64,000 bases of DNA, taken from the NCBI GenBank assembly GCA_963377175.1, contig CAUJNA010001224.1:1072501-1136500 (forward strand). The letters are read 5' to 3'. Shown one piece after another: positions 33,643-44,548 of the stretch. The stretch comes from Effrenium voratum (lineage: Eukaryota > Sar > Dinophyceae > Suessiales > Symbiodiniaceae). How positions within the stretch are numbered: the stretch's first letter is position 1; each line of letters opens with the position of its first letter. Both the position numbers and the translations under genes were made by a program. Below the pieces are notes generated by a model. It was given only the letters and a program-made list of their open reading frames with translations, had not been told where the DNA came from and ran no database searches.

Positions 33643-34302
33643 TCAGGCCAACTGAATGAAGAGCCCCTCCGTCGCTGTGGTGATCTGCCTTCTGCACATC
33701 GGGCACTGCCGCAGGTCTTTGCTCCCGCGACACGTGCTGCAAACCGTGTGGCCGCAAGGCACCAGCACCACCACGGGCCGAGTCTCCATGCAGATCGGGC
33801 AGCTGCCAACCTGGCCGCAGGTCGCAGCGTGGGCCTCCGCGGCAGCAGGGGGCGAGGGCGAAGCTTGGCCCCAATTGACAGAGATGTGAGTGTCAAACTC
33901 ATAGTGGAACCCGGGCTGCTGGATCCAGCCGCCCACCCACACCTGGGCACCCAAGTTCCGCAGGCTCTCCGCCACCTCCATGGCCAAGGCATCACGGTCC
34001 ATGCTGTAATATATCCCCCGCAGGGTGTGTTGGGTGGAAAGGGTCATGGAAGCGCTGGAATGACCTGCGTCTGCGCGTCTCTCGCACTCTTTCTGGAACT
34101 TCTGGACCCAGTCCCTGATGAAGTTCTGAACCGCAGCAATCTCCCTCTCCCTCTGCGCCTCCTGCTCGGCCCTCTGCCGCTCTTGTGCAGTCTGCGTCCT
34201 CTCCCTCAGCTGTCCAAAGAAGGACATGGCGCGGTCAGCCTGCTCGGAAGCTGAGCCGAAGCGCTTCGTAAACTTCGGAATATGTTGGCAAGCCCTCATC
34301 AT
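33643..34302 (-). CDS. RING-finger (C3HC4) protein, uninterrupted ORF
   Basis: 219 codons with stop and no splice break. Residues about 30-85 are Glu/Gln/Arg-rich (RERTQTAQERQRAEQEAQRE), probably helical. About 95-150 is a mixed region (MDRDALAMEVAESLRNLGAQ). From residue 168 comes a C-terminal RING: CPIC, then CGH, CSTC and CPMC, all zinc ligands of C3HC4 present. Such proteins are usually E3 ubiquitin ligases. Start is the first ATG after a stop; a later Met at about codon 26 (MSFFGQL) is possible. Being intronless among many-exon neighbours, and inside the GH5 span, it may be a retrocopy. Confidence 0.75.
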   Translation of the reverse strand: MMRACQHIPKFTKRFGSASEQADRAMSFFGQLRERTQTAQERQRAEQEAQREREIAAVQNFIRDWVQKFQKECERRADAGHSSASMTLSTQHTLRGIYYSMDRDALAMEVAESLRNLGAQVWVGGWIQQPGFHYEFDTHISVNWGQASPSPPAAAEAHAATCGQVGSCPICMETRPVVVLVPCGHTVCSTCRGSKDLRQCPMCRRQITTATEGLFIQLA

Positions 34303-34611
34303 GGGCTGCCTGCTTCAACGATGGAGTGGTGCTGCTTGAAATCAACCCTTTTTAAAATCAGTGTGTCTAAACCTGCAAAATCCCCCACCAACCACTGTGT
34401 CCAAGAGTCTCTGCAAAGTGCCACTCTTGGATGGTCTCGTCCAGCCAAGAAAGCATCCTGCGATGCATCGCAAAGGCTCATTCAAGTCACAGTGACAAGT
34501 GTGTGTGTGTGCGCTATGACGGATTATTGTAGATCCTCATCGGGTGATGTCAAATGCCTGTGTCAAGGTAATGGTGCTGCTGCCTTCTTTTAGCTATCGC
34601 AGCAAAGGCAG

Positions 34612-35155
34612 GTACCTTCAGACATTCCAATGTTGCACTTTGACATGCGATGTGCCACGCGGATTTGCACCACGTGCTCTGACTTTCGGCATGCAGAAAC
34701 TGCATTTTGAACTATCACACGCATGGTTTTGAAGGTTTCAGACATTCCAATGTTGCACTTTGACATGCGATGTGCCATGCGGATTTGCACCACGTGCTCT
34801 GACTTTCGCCTGCCGTGGCTTTCGGTTTTGTGCGTGCTCCATGCGCGGTTGGGGTGCCTGCAGTAACTTCCGGTCCCCTGCTCTGACTTCGGGCGGGCGC
34901 CAGCCTTCAACACCATGCGTGATGGTTCAAAGTGCAGTTTCTGTATGCCGGAAGTCAGAGCACGTGGTGCAAATCCGCATGGCGCATCGCATGTCACAAG
35001 TGCAACATTGGAATGTCTGAAACCTTCAAAACTATGCGTGATGGTTCAAAATGCAGTTTCTGTATGCCGAAAGTCAGAGCACGTGGTGAAATCCGCATGG
35101 CACATCGCATGTCACAAGTGCAACATTGGAATGTCTCAAACCTTCAAAACCATAC
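34612..35155. repeat. Four-copy inverted/tandem repeat, unit about 120 bp
   Basis: Two direct copies (starting near 34617 and 34737) contain agacattccaatgttgcac, gacatgcgatgtgcca and caccacgtgctctgactttc. Two copies in opposite orientation follow near 34915-35025 and 35038-35155. Together they could fold into a long hairpin. All ORFs here are products of the repeat. Confidence 0.85.
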
Positions 35156-35187
35156 GTTTGATGGTTCAGTTCAAAACCTAGCTCCCA

Positions 35188-35189
35188 GT

Positions 35190-35265
<76 letters not shown>

Positions 35266-35385
35266 AGCAAGCAAAAGCAAGCAAAAGCAAGCACAAGCAA
35301 GCAAAAGCAAGCGCAAGCAAGCACAAGCAAGCACAAGCAAGCACGAGCAAGCACGAGCAAGCACAAGGAAGCACAAGCAACCACA
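35188..35385. repeat. GCAA tetranucleotide microsatellite
   Basis: About 70 bp of pure (GCAA)n, then degenerating gcaagcaaaa / gcaagcacaa units. The poly-Ala/Cys/Leu reverse ORFs are artefacts. Confidence 0.95.
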
Positions 35386-35979
35386 TGGTCAGAACATTCC
35401 TCCACTGGAACACGTGGTTCGCAACAAAACTGCATGGGGACGCATTCTCAGGACACGTCCCCAAAACAAACACACGACAAGGATTGAGCGCACACACAAG
35501 GGCACACCAACAAAATGGCCATAACAGGCCTCGACCCAAAACGACACTTGAAAGTTCGAAAAGCATGCGGGCACGCAGTGAAATCACACTATGATGATAA
35601 TTTTAAACCAAACCTAATTGCGCAAAAAGATGCAATACATTGGCGGCCCGCAGCCCGCCACGACTTTTGGTCGCCGCCACGACTTAGGCAACCACTAGTA
35701 CATCAGATTGCTTCCTGCCCACACTTCCGGTAGACCTGTGCGGCCGAACACATTCCATGACAGTCTCAGGCCAACGGAGACAAAATAATGAGAACGTGAG
35801 CGAACACACTTTCGCCTGGACAGCAAAGGCTCACGCGCACTGCTCCATTTCTGGGAGGCAAGCAACCTTCATTTATAGAACTCGCCACAAACGAACTGAT
35901 TCTTGTCAAGGCGTGGCCAAGCCTGGTGCCAAGTGAGGCTGCGCCTTGCTTCAGGCGATCAAATTGTCACAAGAAGGAC

Positions 35980-36072
35980 CCAACCTCACAAACCAACGAA
36001 CAAACCGACGCACAAACAAACAAACGAACGAACGAACAAACAAACAAACAAACACACAAACAAACAAACAAA
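35980..36072. repeat. AAAC / AACG tetranucleotide tract
   Basis: Imperfect (CAAA)n with acgaacgaacg variants, adjacent to the donor end of the exon at 36111-36225. Confidence 0.9.
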
Positions 36073-36110
36073 GGGTGCCACTGGACACATTTGGCCTGAC
36101 ATCCCAACAC

Positions 36111-36225
36111 CTTGCTCTCTGGGCCTTCGCTTGGCATCAGGGCCCGAGAGGTCCCAAAGCGCCACGCGCCGGGCGCTGCGCCGCAGACCATGGAAGAAGT
36201 TGTAGGGGTGCCTTCGAACAGATAG
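36111..36225 (-). CDS. Unassigned exon
   Basis: The minus frame reads YLFEGTPTTSSMVCGAAPGA, then WRFGTSRALMPSEGPESK. Acceptor is CTTCAG, one of three tandem near-copies of gatcttcag; donor is GTGTTGG. The upstream intron contains the family II element at 36283. Confidence 0.55.
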
Positions 36226-36282
36226 CTGAAGATCCCTGAAGATCCCTTGGAGTGATTCCCTGATCCCTGAAGCTTGTTGTGA

Positions 36283-36397
36283 ATATGGCAGTGGTTGTCA
36301 AAACTAATGGTAATTACCCCTGATGATTTCTCAAAATAGGTGGCAAATGGATGTTCGTCCACCCCAAAATGGAGCCATAGGTTATGCCCCATGGCCA
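36283..36397. mobile_element. Family II (subtype 2) TIR element
   Basis: Ends aatatggcagtggttgtcaaaa / ccatggccagat are weak inverted repeats. The core is nearly identical to the 18.6 kb copy. It separates two coding blocks on the minus strand, yet the minus frame stays open straight through it. Confidence 0.6.
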
Positions 36398-36457
36398 GAT
36401 CGGAACGGGCAATGCTAGTCAACAGCTGAAAGTTGAAGGGGTCTCCGCCCATAAGCT
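36391..36457 (-). CDS. Unassigned exon upstream of 36111-36225
   Basis: The minus frame reads LMGGDPFNFQLLTSIARSDL then AMG, GC3-biased. The acceptor is GTACCCCAG. The 3' limit coincides with the TIR element end and is approximate. Confidence 0.45.
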
Positions 36458-37065
36458 CTGGGGTACTTTGGAGCTCTGGGCGAGGCGTCTTGAGGGTTCC
36501 AGGAAGCTGCCGGGAGGCTTTTGGGGATACCACCTGGCTTTATTTAGCCAGGAGGCAGGGTTATACAAAATTATAGGGCCGGACGGAAGGGATGCATGCT
36601 TCTGGATGCATTCTGATACCGAGGCCACAGAGGCCATGAACTCAAATTGAGTGTGACATCGCATATATTGCTAATAACAAACACCGACCCCCCCGACAAA
36701 TATATTCGCCTGGGGGCCGAACAATATTTCTGCGCCACTAAGTCATGTTGGATCTGCGCTGGTTTCGAACATGGGGAATATGTTGCTGTCAACTCTTGCT
36801 TCCGGGAAGCAAGAAGCGTGTCAGGAAACCGCACACTCGCTGAACATGCCTTACTGCCAAACTCAGCACGCTCGCGCCACGTGGAGCGTGAACAACACAT
36901 GAAAAGTGCAGGAATGTGGTTGATCAAATCTAAGCAGCACTTGCCATCACTCAGCTGCTTTTTCTGGGCTGCCCCTCCCAACAATGCCTCTGCTTTGGCG
37001 CATGGCTGTTGCCTTGTCGAGTATAGCAGGGGTTGAAGTCTCAAAGTCCTAGCAGCAACTACTTA

Positions 37066-37222
37066 TCACAACTTCCGGTGGAACTCCAGGTTCTGCGTCA
37101 GGCAAACGCTGTCATGGAATCTGATGTTGATACGGGCGAAATCGTCCTTCGGGCGCAAGCCAAGCTTTAATACTGCGGCACTCCTTGCGTCGCCGGGGTC
37201 CGGGGGGAAGTGTTGCGTTGTC
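37066..37222 (-). CDS. Unassigned exon, possibly terminal
   Basis: The frame reads TTQHFPPDPGDARSAAVLKL, then GLRPKDDFARINIRFHDSVC and LTQNLEFHRKL, then TGA. The upstream frame has a stop just before the CGGGCCGAG acceptor. The end may be a true stop, or a donor at GTGATAAGT two bases earlier. Lying within the GH5 span, it may belong to another gene. Confidence 0.5.
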
Positions 37223-38064
37223 CTCGGCCCGTTTCAAAACGGTCGATCTGCGGCGCAAGCAACTTCGGGGATGTTAGGCTCGCCTTTAGGTTTGCCTGAC
37301 TCCAGCAAGCCCGCCTGCTCAACGAAATGATTGCCATTTGGCGCAGCTTCCCAGAAGGAGGACGATGCTCTGACATGCTCTGACCTCATCACGCCACCAG
37401 TTTGAATCGATTGCAGCTGGCCAAAGCCAAGCGCATCGTTGGCAACTTTGCCGTTTCTACGCAGGCGGATTCTTTGAGCGCTGGATGCTAAGAAGGCGTT
37501 GCGCTGAGCCCCGCCCGTTCAGAACTGGACGGGGCTAGCTTGCACCTACAGCGCCCGAATACGCGAAATGCCAAGCTTTCCTTGATTGACATCTCCTCAC
37601 ATCCAGCAGCGCAGGGCGCTGGAACTTGGAACTGTTCCAGCAGGTTGGCGAATGGGTATCGTGTTAAACTGGGGGACCCCCAAATTGTTATTTTTCCTTT
37701 TACCACATCCGCAGCATACACGTAGCATGCCTCTCCGATCTGGACGCACTATCCCCGCCACGGTTGCATTGATGATCAAAGTTTCAGACTCCCTATCTCT
37801 GGAAATCCTGGCCACCCGCCTTGCCAGAGCCCCGGGAGACAAATTGATGACAGGTAGATTGTGATCCTGATTTGTGCAAGTAGATTCCCCCGATCTCCGG
37901 AAAGGCCACCCGTTTCTCCTCTTTTCAACAATCATGGAAGCTGACAAGAGGGCTTTGCACGACCAACTCTTGAAGAAAGGCCTGTTCCACTTCCATGATT
38001 GGAAAGAGAGGGACAAAAAGGAAAGCACACACCAACGACATGTAAAGAGCAACGTGAAGCAAAC

Positions 38065-38143
38065 CGCCGCCAGGTTGCCGCATCCAGTCCTCTGGGATGA
38101 AGCGGTTCCCGTAGTTCACCCCGTGCCACTTCTGACCCTTCGC
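38065..38143 (-). CDS. GH5 glucanase N-terminal exon (GVNYGNRFIPEDWM)
   Basis: The frame reads GQKWHGVNYGNRFIPEDWMR then QPGGG. It matches the R-G-V-N-L-G-G-W-F-x-x-E-x-W-M opening of GH5 exo-glucanases. Acceptor is GCTGCCACAG and donor probably GTTTGC. It is 5 kb upstream of the next recognised GH5 exon. Exons for the signal peptide and for the H-W-x-x-F-I-T region were not found. Confidence 0.6.
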
Positions 38144-38822
38144 CTGTGGCAGCTTTCTGACAGCCCGCCTTTGGGCCATTTGGATGGGGGATGGGGGGTG
38201 CGCTACGAACCAAGAGTCTTGGGTGCATTTGCCTCTTGGGTGCATTTGCCATGAGCAAGAAAGACGGAAAGCCTCAGCTTTGTGCAATGAACACTTCCCA
38301 AATCAGCAGGACAGTGACTTCAGGGATGAAGTGCTTGCTGGCCAGGGTTTCGGAGCTGGGGAGCTGTACAGTAGGTGTTGTGGATCGATGGACACAGCCT
38401 AACCGATTCAGATGTTGCGAGCATCCCAGCTTTCCACACAAATCAACAGGCTTTATCCATCGTTGCACAGGCGAATTCAGCCCCATCTGTAAAGCTACAA
38501 CAATTAGATAATAGATGAATTTGGCTCGCTCAAGCAACCATGCATGTAATTATAATTATTGAAAAGGCATTCCTAGTCGGGCGTCTACCAAACGGGTCTC
38601 CCTCGGACAATTCTAGCCCAACAAGTATTTCCACTAAACAAATACAACCGGGTGTCACGGCAAACCTCCGATTCCATGAATCCACTTGGTCAAACTTTAG
38701 GTTCACAATACTTCCTTGGACATGGCGAACATTGCGACACAAGCACATGCCGGTGTCCATGCCTAATATGTGTTGATATGAATTGCTTCAATGAACGAAT
38801 CTGGGGCGAATCCAGTTTGAAC

Positions 38823-38993
38823 CCGCGACAGGCTCGGAGGCCCACGCCTGACGCGGGAGCTCCATCTGAAGTCGCCGCAGAGCAGCAAGGGCCACCACTG
38901 CACGAGGATCCGGCCGGGGCACCTCGATCACAGGGGCGTCGTTAAGGGGGGCGGCGGTATGGCGTCGGCCAAAGACGTGTTGATCGTCTCTTC
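38823..38993 (-). CDS. Unassigned exon
   Basis: The frame reads HVFGRRHTAAPLNDAPVIEV, then PRPDPRAVVALAALRRLQME and LPRQAWASEPVA, strongly GC3-biased. Acceptor CCCAAAACAG and donor GTTCAAA. Position allows it to be an early GH5 exon or part of the next gene upstream. Confidence 0.5.
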
Positions 38994-39406
38994 CTGTTTT
39001 GGGCCTCTGGGCCTGTTGTGGCCACATGAACCCAGTAAGACATTAGTTTGGGGGGGCGTTTGAATTATTTGAACAATGTCCGAAGCTTGTATCCTGCTGG
39101 TCGAATGTTCTTTTTGGAAGGTGATTGTCACCTGCATGGTCGAAATGCCCCACGTCCCTGGAAACACCACAAACTCTCAAGCTATTTCAAGCAAATGTTT
39201 CACCATGGTCGACAGCCACATAATATCACCATTAGCAAGGCTTGCGTGCCGCTTCCGCTTCGCAGCTGCTGTCCGCAATCTTATGCAAATGAGTGTAAAT
39301 CCCCAAAAAGGTGAACCTGTCCTCCTTGGAAGGGGTCGTTCACCTCCGGAGCCCCCCCCCCCCTCCATTAAAACAAAAAAAAAAGGCTTGCCCCAACGCC
39401 ACTGAG

Positions 39407-39503
39407 CCGGCCCTCCCAAAAACCACCGACACCAAGGACAGGTCCCACCTGCGGGACCGCGAGCTTCTCAAAGCCATGCCAGGGCTTACAGCTCAGCTGG
39501 CAG
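39407..39503 (+). CDS. Probable plus-strand exon, strand uncertain
   Basis: The plus frame reads LPKTTDTKDRSHLRDRELLK, then AMPGLTAQLA, ending at donor CTGGCAG|GTGCTG. A minus frame (LSCKPWHGFEKLAVPQ before GTGGGA) is also open, so the strand is unsettled. Confidence 0.35.
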
Positions 39504-40928
39504 GTGCTGTGGCGCATCAGACCTCACATCGAGGCTGGTCAGTGCAGGGCGCCCGGCACTAGTGGGGCCTGTGATCGGAGCGGAAGGCCAAAACTCTTTT
39601 GGAGTTTGAGACGATTCACACATTCAATGAGTTGTGGCCTTGCTTCATGGCTGGATGTGAGTTGATGCTACGTTCGGAGGTCCAACATTGTTAAAAGATC
39701 ACTCGCAACAATTCCCCTCAGTAGGCTTTTTGGAGGATGGGCCCTAAGTAGCTAAAGTTGACATGCTGCATGGCCCTGCGCAACGATCTCCCCGCGTCAC
39801 GAAAGGAGAAGCAGCTGAGACCTGACAAAATGCCCATAAAGGGAATCTATTGCACAAACGCTGATGATCCACATTTATCTCAGTCTTGGTAATGCTTACA
39901 TTGTGATGATTAACGATTGACAACTCAGAATTTGAAACCCTGTTTACTTGCAAACTTGAATTGCAACACGTATTGGCCAGTGCTACAGCATCATGCTCAA
40001 CGGGCACATGACGGCTCCGGGTCATGGAGACAACTCTATATCTGAGGTCATCGCTTGAATCGATTTGACATCATGAGCTATATGTAAACTTCTTCTCGGT
40101 TCTGGTTGAGTGGCACAAGGTTCAGAGTCAACAAGGATTGAAGAAAAACACACACACACACACACACGTGAAATGGCCAAGCCATCGTCTACAAATGCTC
40201 GACAAACCGCTAAAACCAACCCTGGCTTTCAAGACATGTCTGTCCGCTGTACTTGATGCATGAGTTTACAGCGACCGCAGCTTTCTTCCAATGCTGGCTC
40301 CGTCAAGTCATCCGATAACCGCATGGCCGCACCTGCGTTCGGCGCATGCAGTGGCACGGGTACAGCTTGAACTGGCCCCCATGACCACACAGTGGGCTGT
40401 CGCAACATCTGGCGCGCGCGGATAAGACGGAAGCCCCCAAATCAAGTCATGCTGGACAGGTGCTGCTTGTTGGAGGTGTGGGGCCAGAATTGGCTAGGGT
40501 GGGCTGTCAGTGGCCGAACGGCTGCTCACACACTGCACACCCTCAATGTCACCTGTTTGTCATGGGCGGCGCTCTATTTCACATCTAGCGTGCCTCTGAG
40601 TTGAGTGTTTCTATGTGTAAGTGTGAGTGCTCACAGCGGGTTGCGACTTGGCAGCTGGCGGGATGTTCAAGATTCGCTGCCGAAAGCTCGTGAGCGCCAT
40701 TCATCAGTGCCAATGTAGGCCACAATTCTTCGCTTGAGCAAAAGGGCCGGTTGAGCGAGCGCCCACAAACGTGCAAGCCAGACGTAAGCAAGATCTGCTG
40801 CTTCTGACCTCGATGAGCCAAGGAATCCAAGCAACTATGGTGGCCAAAGCCACACCCTGCTCGTGACTAGTGTCAAGAGCCCCGATGCTCGGCTGCGTCA
40901 CGAAATCGCATGCCCCATGTCCACTGAC
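39504..40928. other. No supported gene
   Basis: A CA tract near 40145-40168 and no biased coding block. Confidence 0.45.
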
Positions 40929-40984
40929 CCTTCCGCGCGGGCCTCGTGCTTTCGCCGCCGAGACTTGGGTGGCTCCTCGATTGC
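40929..40984 (-). CDS. Probable short exon, basic
   Basis: The minus frame reads EEPPKSRRRKHEARAEG, ending at donor GTCAGTGG. The acceptor is one of two nearby CTCGAG/ATCGAG sites. Function unknown. Confidence 0.35.
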
Positions 40985-42121
40985 TCGAGGCCCAGGGAAT
41001 GGATGGGCATTGGGCATCCATCCCGAAGCATGGGGACCAATTTTCAGCCCGAAAAGGGGCAACACAAGATTGTAACGCCTAGCTTTCCCACCAACCCTGG
41101 CCCCAACAAAAAACGAACCTGCTACGTCTTGCGTCAAAGGATAGAAGCCATCGGGCCCAGCGCCACTGGATCAGCCGCTCTGAAACCAACATGAAGATCT
41201 CGTGGTCACTTGGATGTCGATGTGTCATGGACACAACACAAGTGTCATAGTGGCGCAAGGGCAGCGGCGATAGGAAGTGATATGATTGTTCAGAATCCGA
41301 ATCGGAAAATCATGTTTGCCTCCTCTGCATGATAGCCAGGGGAGAAGACCTGAATGAATTCCAGCATTCATCTAACCCATTCCGGTCCCCTGTGAACTGA
41401 CACATGTGTCAGGTTGTGTCGCACAGGATCGCCTCGTCAATCGGTAAAATGTGGGTTCAAAGTGGTTGAATTCGGCCCTGACCAGGAGGGACCCTGGCCT
41501 TGACGAGGGAATAGTGTGTGCAAAAACCATCCGCCGTGCCGGTCGTTGTTGCCAAGCTTGCAACCGACACAAAGCAAGAATGCTCTCGCAGGACATGCGG
41601 AACATCAGATGCCTGGGGCTCATATTTGAGGATGTGGTTTCTCATTTCTGTCGTTTCTAAAGAAGACCCTCATAATGGTCATCTCGAATCCTCATGTAAC
41701 ATCGCCAACTGCGCCCGTCTGCTGGAAGCTTGCTGGAACAAACCAAGCTTGAAAGCAGGCATCTTGAAGGGCTCAAACAGAATGAATGCATGGGCAGGTT
41801 CAGCCCCCAGGAAACCTCGGGAAGATCCAAGCCCTGCTGTCTCGAAAAGCCGAAACAAACAATACTTTGGCCTATCAAAGTAATCTTCTAAATCCCTCAT
41901 GTCAGCTTCTATGATCGTTGGGGGCCGGAAAACATCAGATGCTGAACAATTACACACATTCTTGTTGAATTTATCTCGAATGATCATGCATGATTTTTTA
42001 TAAGGAGCCACCTCCAAGTGGTTGGTGGACATAAATCCCCACCGGTCCCTTATTAAAATTCACACCCATTTGTGACCGGTTTCAAAGTAGCCCTCCCAAT
42101 GGCTGAATCAACCCCCCGAAC

Positions 42122-42192
42122 CCGCCTCGGCGGTGCCAGGCTGCCCCAAGTGGGTCCCTTGCGCCCTGAAGTCGCCATCCTCCTCCTGGGTG
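42122..42192 (-). CDS. Probable short exon, frame undetermined
   Basis: Bounded by acceptor AATCGGGCAG and donor GTTCGGG. Two frames stay open: STQEEDGDFRAQGTHLGQPG, and one with MATSGRKGPTWGSLAPPRR. No family recognised. Confidence 0.35.
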
Positions 42193-42219
42193 CTGCCCGA
42201 TTAGTTAGTGGGCGTGGCT

Positions 42220-42368
42220 GGCACGCTGGTTGGTGGGTTTGTTGGTTTGTTGGTTGCTTCGTTGCTTGGTTGCTTGGATGCTTGGATGCCTGGATGCTTG
42301 CTTGCTTGGTTGATCGTTGCTTGGTTGCTTGGTTTGGTTGCTTGGCTGGTTGGCTGGTTGGTTAATTG
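42220..42368. repeat. GGTT / GCTT microsatellite
   Basis: An irregular (TTGG/TTGC)n tract. The long Trp/Leu/Gly-rich frames over it are artefacts. Confidence 0.9.
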
Positions 42369-44450
42369 TTCGTCCGTTTCTCCCATTTTGTGCTGGTGAA
42401 TTTCTGGCGTGCGCGCCGTCACGAGAATGCCTTGAGACCTCGCAGGGAACGACTTGCCAAAGCACTTCAGTTGCCTCGTTATCTTGTGCATCGTGAAATC
42501 TGCTCTCTCACAGCTATCTGGGTCACTGCTTTCGTGCCGATGGCGGGAGCCTGCGCACAGCTCAGGGTCTGCTCTGTCACAGCGAGTTTGTCAAGGCCAC
42601 TGCCAGGAAATTCAAAGCTTGGTCTGTCACAGCCGTCACTCTCATAGCTATGATTAAGCTCGTTTCATCTCGTCCTGCATGGCTTTCTACGAAACTATCT
42701 CGTTTTCATCTCGTCAATTTGGGGGCACCATTTCGTTTCACAGCAACATCTCTACCTGCATTCCGAAACACCCTCAAGCACGTCGGACGCTCGTGAATTC
42801 CCGTGCATTTCAGATGTCCACAAAATGAGTAGTAGACGTCCATCAGGAACCCCCTGAAATTCCAGCTTAGCAAAAGTCTGGCGTAGGGGCCATCCCGAGG
42901 CTCGCGGGCGCTGATCACGCCACACGTAAATGAACCATTCGGAGGGGTTCCTTCGGCAAAACCCCACACCCCCATGACCGATATGACGAGTTGTCAAACA
43001 CATGGGCCCTTCGGCAAGACCGTGGTGATCTGTGAAACGAATATATATATATATATGTATATGTATATATGTATAATATATATATATATATATACACATT
43101 TATACACCATACATTATCTACACGCGTACGGGAAAGACATAGTATATCAAAAAACCAGGAACGAGGCCCCGCCCGCATTCAGAAGCCCTTTCTGTGCCCA
43201 GCGGCAAGCTGGTGCTCCAGAGAGGTGGTCACTGCCTGAGTCGCCGGTTGGGGACGAGACTAAAACAGGGAACTCATGCTGAACTGGCCCAACCAGTGAT
43301 AGGTCCAATTCTGCAGTTGGCTCCACGGGGTTGGAGTAATTACCGCTGCGCGTCCATGTGAGCCCAACAGTCTTGTTGTTGAAACATGCTGACCAGGAGG
43401 GTTACCCATATTCCAAGAGGCCAGCACCACAAGCTACACTGTGCCAGCTTGTGAGAAGCGGCATGCCGCGACCACTTCATCTGTGCGCGTGAGGGCGCCT
43501 GCGTCCAAGCTAGAAACCTTTACCAATCACTGGCTTGCAGACTGGTGGTCGATCCTTCATGAAATATGTTCTCAAAGCTACAAAAACAAAGATATGCAAT
43601 GTCGATTGGATGTGATATGGTTGTGTGTGTGCTTGGAAAGGGCGATACTTCTGGCCCGACCACTTGGCTTGGTTAGTGATCTGTAAATCGGTCGTTTCAA
43701 ATTACAAACAAAATCACCAGGGTATCAGTATTCATTGTGAACCCTTCACATGGGGTGTGCCCATCAATCATTTTAGGTGTTCCCCATTAAAGCCCATAGC
43801 CATGTACACCAATGTAAACTACGACGCAACAATTCCCATTGCGTGGGGGGATGACTAACCAAGCCCAGCATGGCGGCCACTAAAAGGATGCTAAAAACCG
43901 ATGCACTTGCAGCTGGTCTTGACATCAATAGCTACCCAGGCCGCAATTCGATGCTGGCCGGGACTTGCCGCTGAACAGCTTGGCCCCTGGAGCATGGCGG
44001 ACTTGCCCTGCTTCACGCAAGCGTTGTCTTCACAAAGAAACATGTGAAGTGAAAAGCAATGCAAGTGATCCCTATGCCAGCCTTAAACACCCCTGCTTCA
44101 TGCATGCGCGGCCTTATCTCTCCTAGACATAGCACCCTGCTCTTGAACAGAGTCCAAGGCACTCCGTCTCTCCCAAGCCACTGGCAGCGAACTGCCTTTG
44201 CTACCAATGCGGAAACTCAGAAGGAAAAGCTCAACTACGTAGTTACTCGTAGTTGTTCAAAGCAAGTGAAACCGCTTAAACAAAAAGGAACACTGGGTTT
44301 GTCGGAGAACAAAACAAATTGAACATCCGCTACCAACCAGTACTAGCCCTGACAAACAAACAAACACTAAGCCAACAGGCACCAAGGAAATTACCAAATA
44401 GAATCAAACCTCAGGCTCTGCTTGAACAAAGTCTGACCCCGAAACAGACT
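42369..44450. other. No supported gene; TA microsatellite
   Basis: (TA)n and TATG tracts at 43040-43096. A possible coding block at 43160-43260 is open on both strands and was not called. Confidence 0.45.
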
Positions 44451-44548
44451 TCAGCGCTTTCTTTGTTGAGCCTTCAACGCGCGGACCTTCCAGCGACTCT
44501 GCCAAGAGGCATGGCGTGCCCGCTTGGACTTCTTCAAGTTGACTGTCC
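44451..44548 (-). CDS. Terminal exon of a basic protein, unassigned
   Basis: The frame reads TVNLKKSKRARHASWQSRWK, then VRALKAQQRKR and TGA. A good acceptor GGCCCTGCCAG precedes it. The Lys/Arg-rich tail suggests a nucleic-acid or ribosome-binding protein, but no family was recognised. The upstream exon may be 45473-45582. Confidence 0.5.

Noticed and set aside
35074..35594. Ala/Cys/Leu- and Lys/Gln-rich ORFs
   Set aside because: Arise from the GCAA microsatellite and adjacent inverted repeats.
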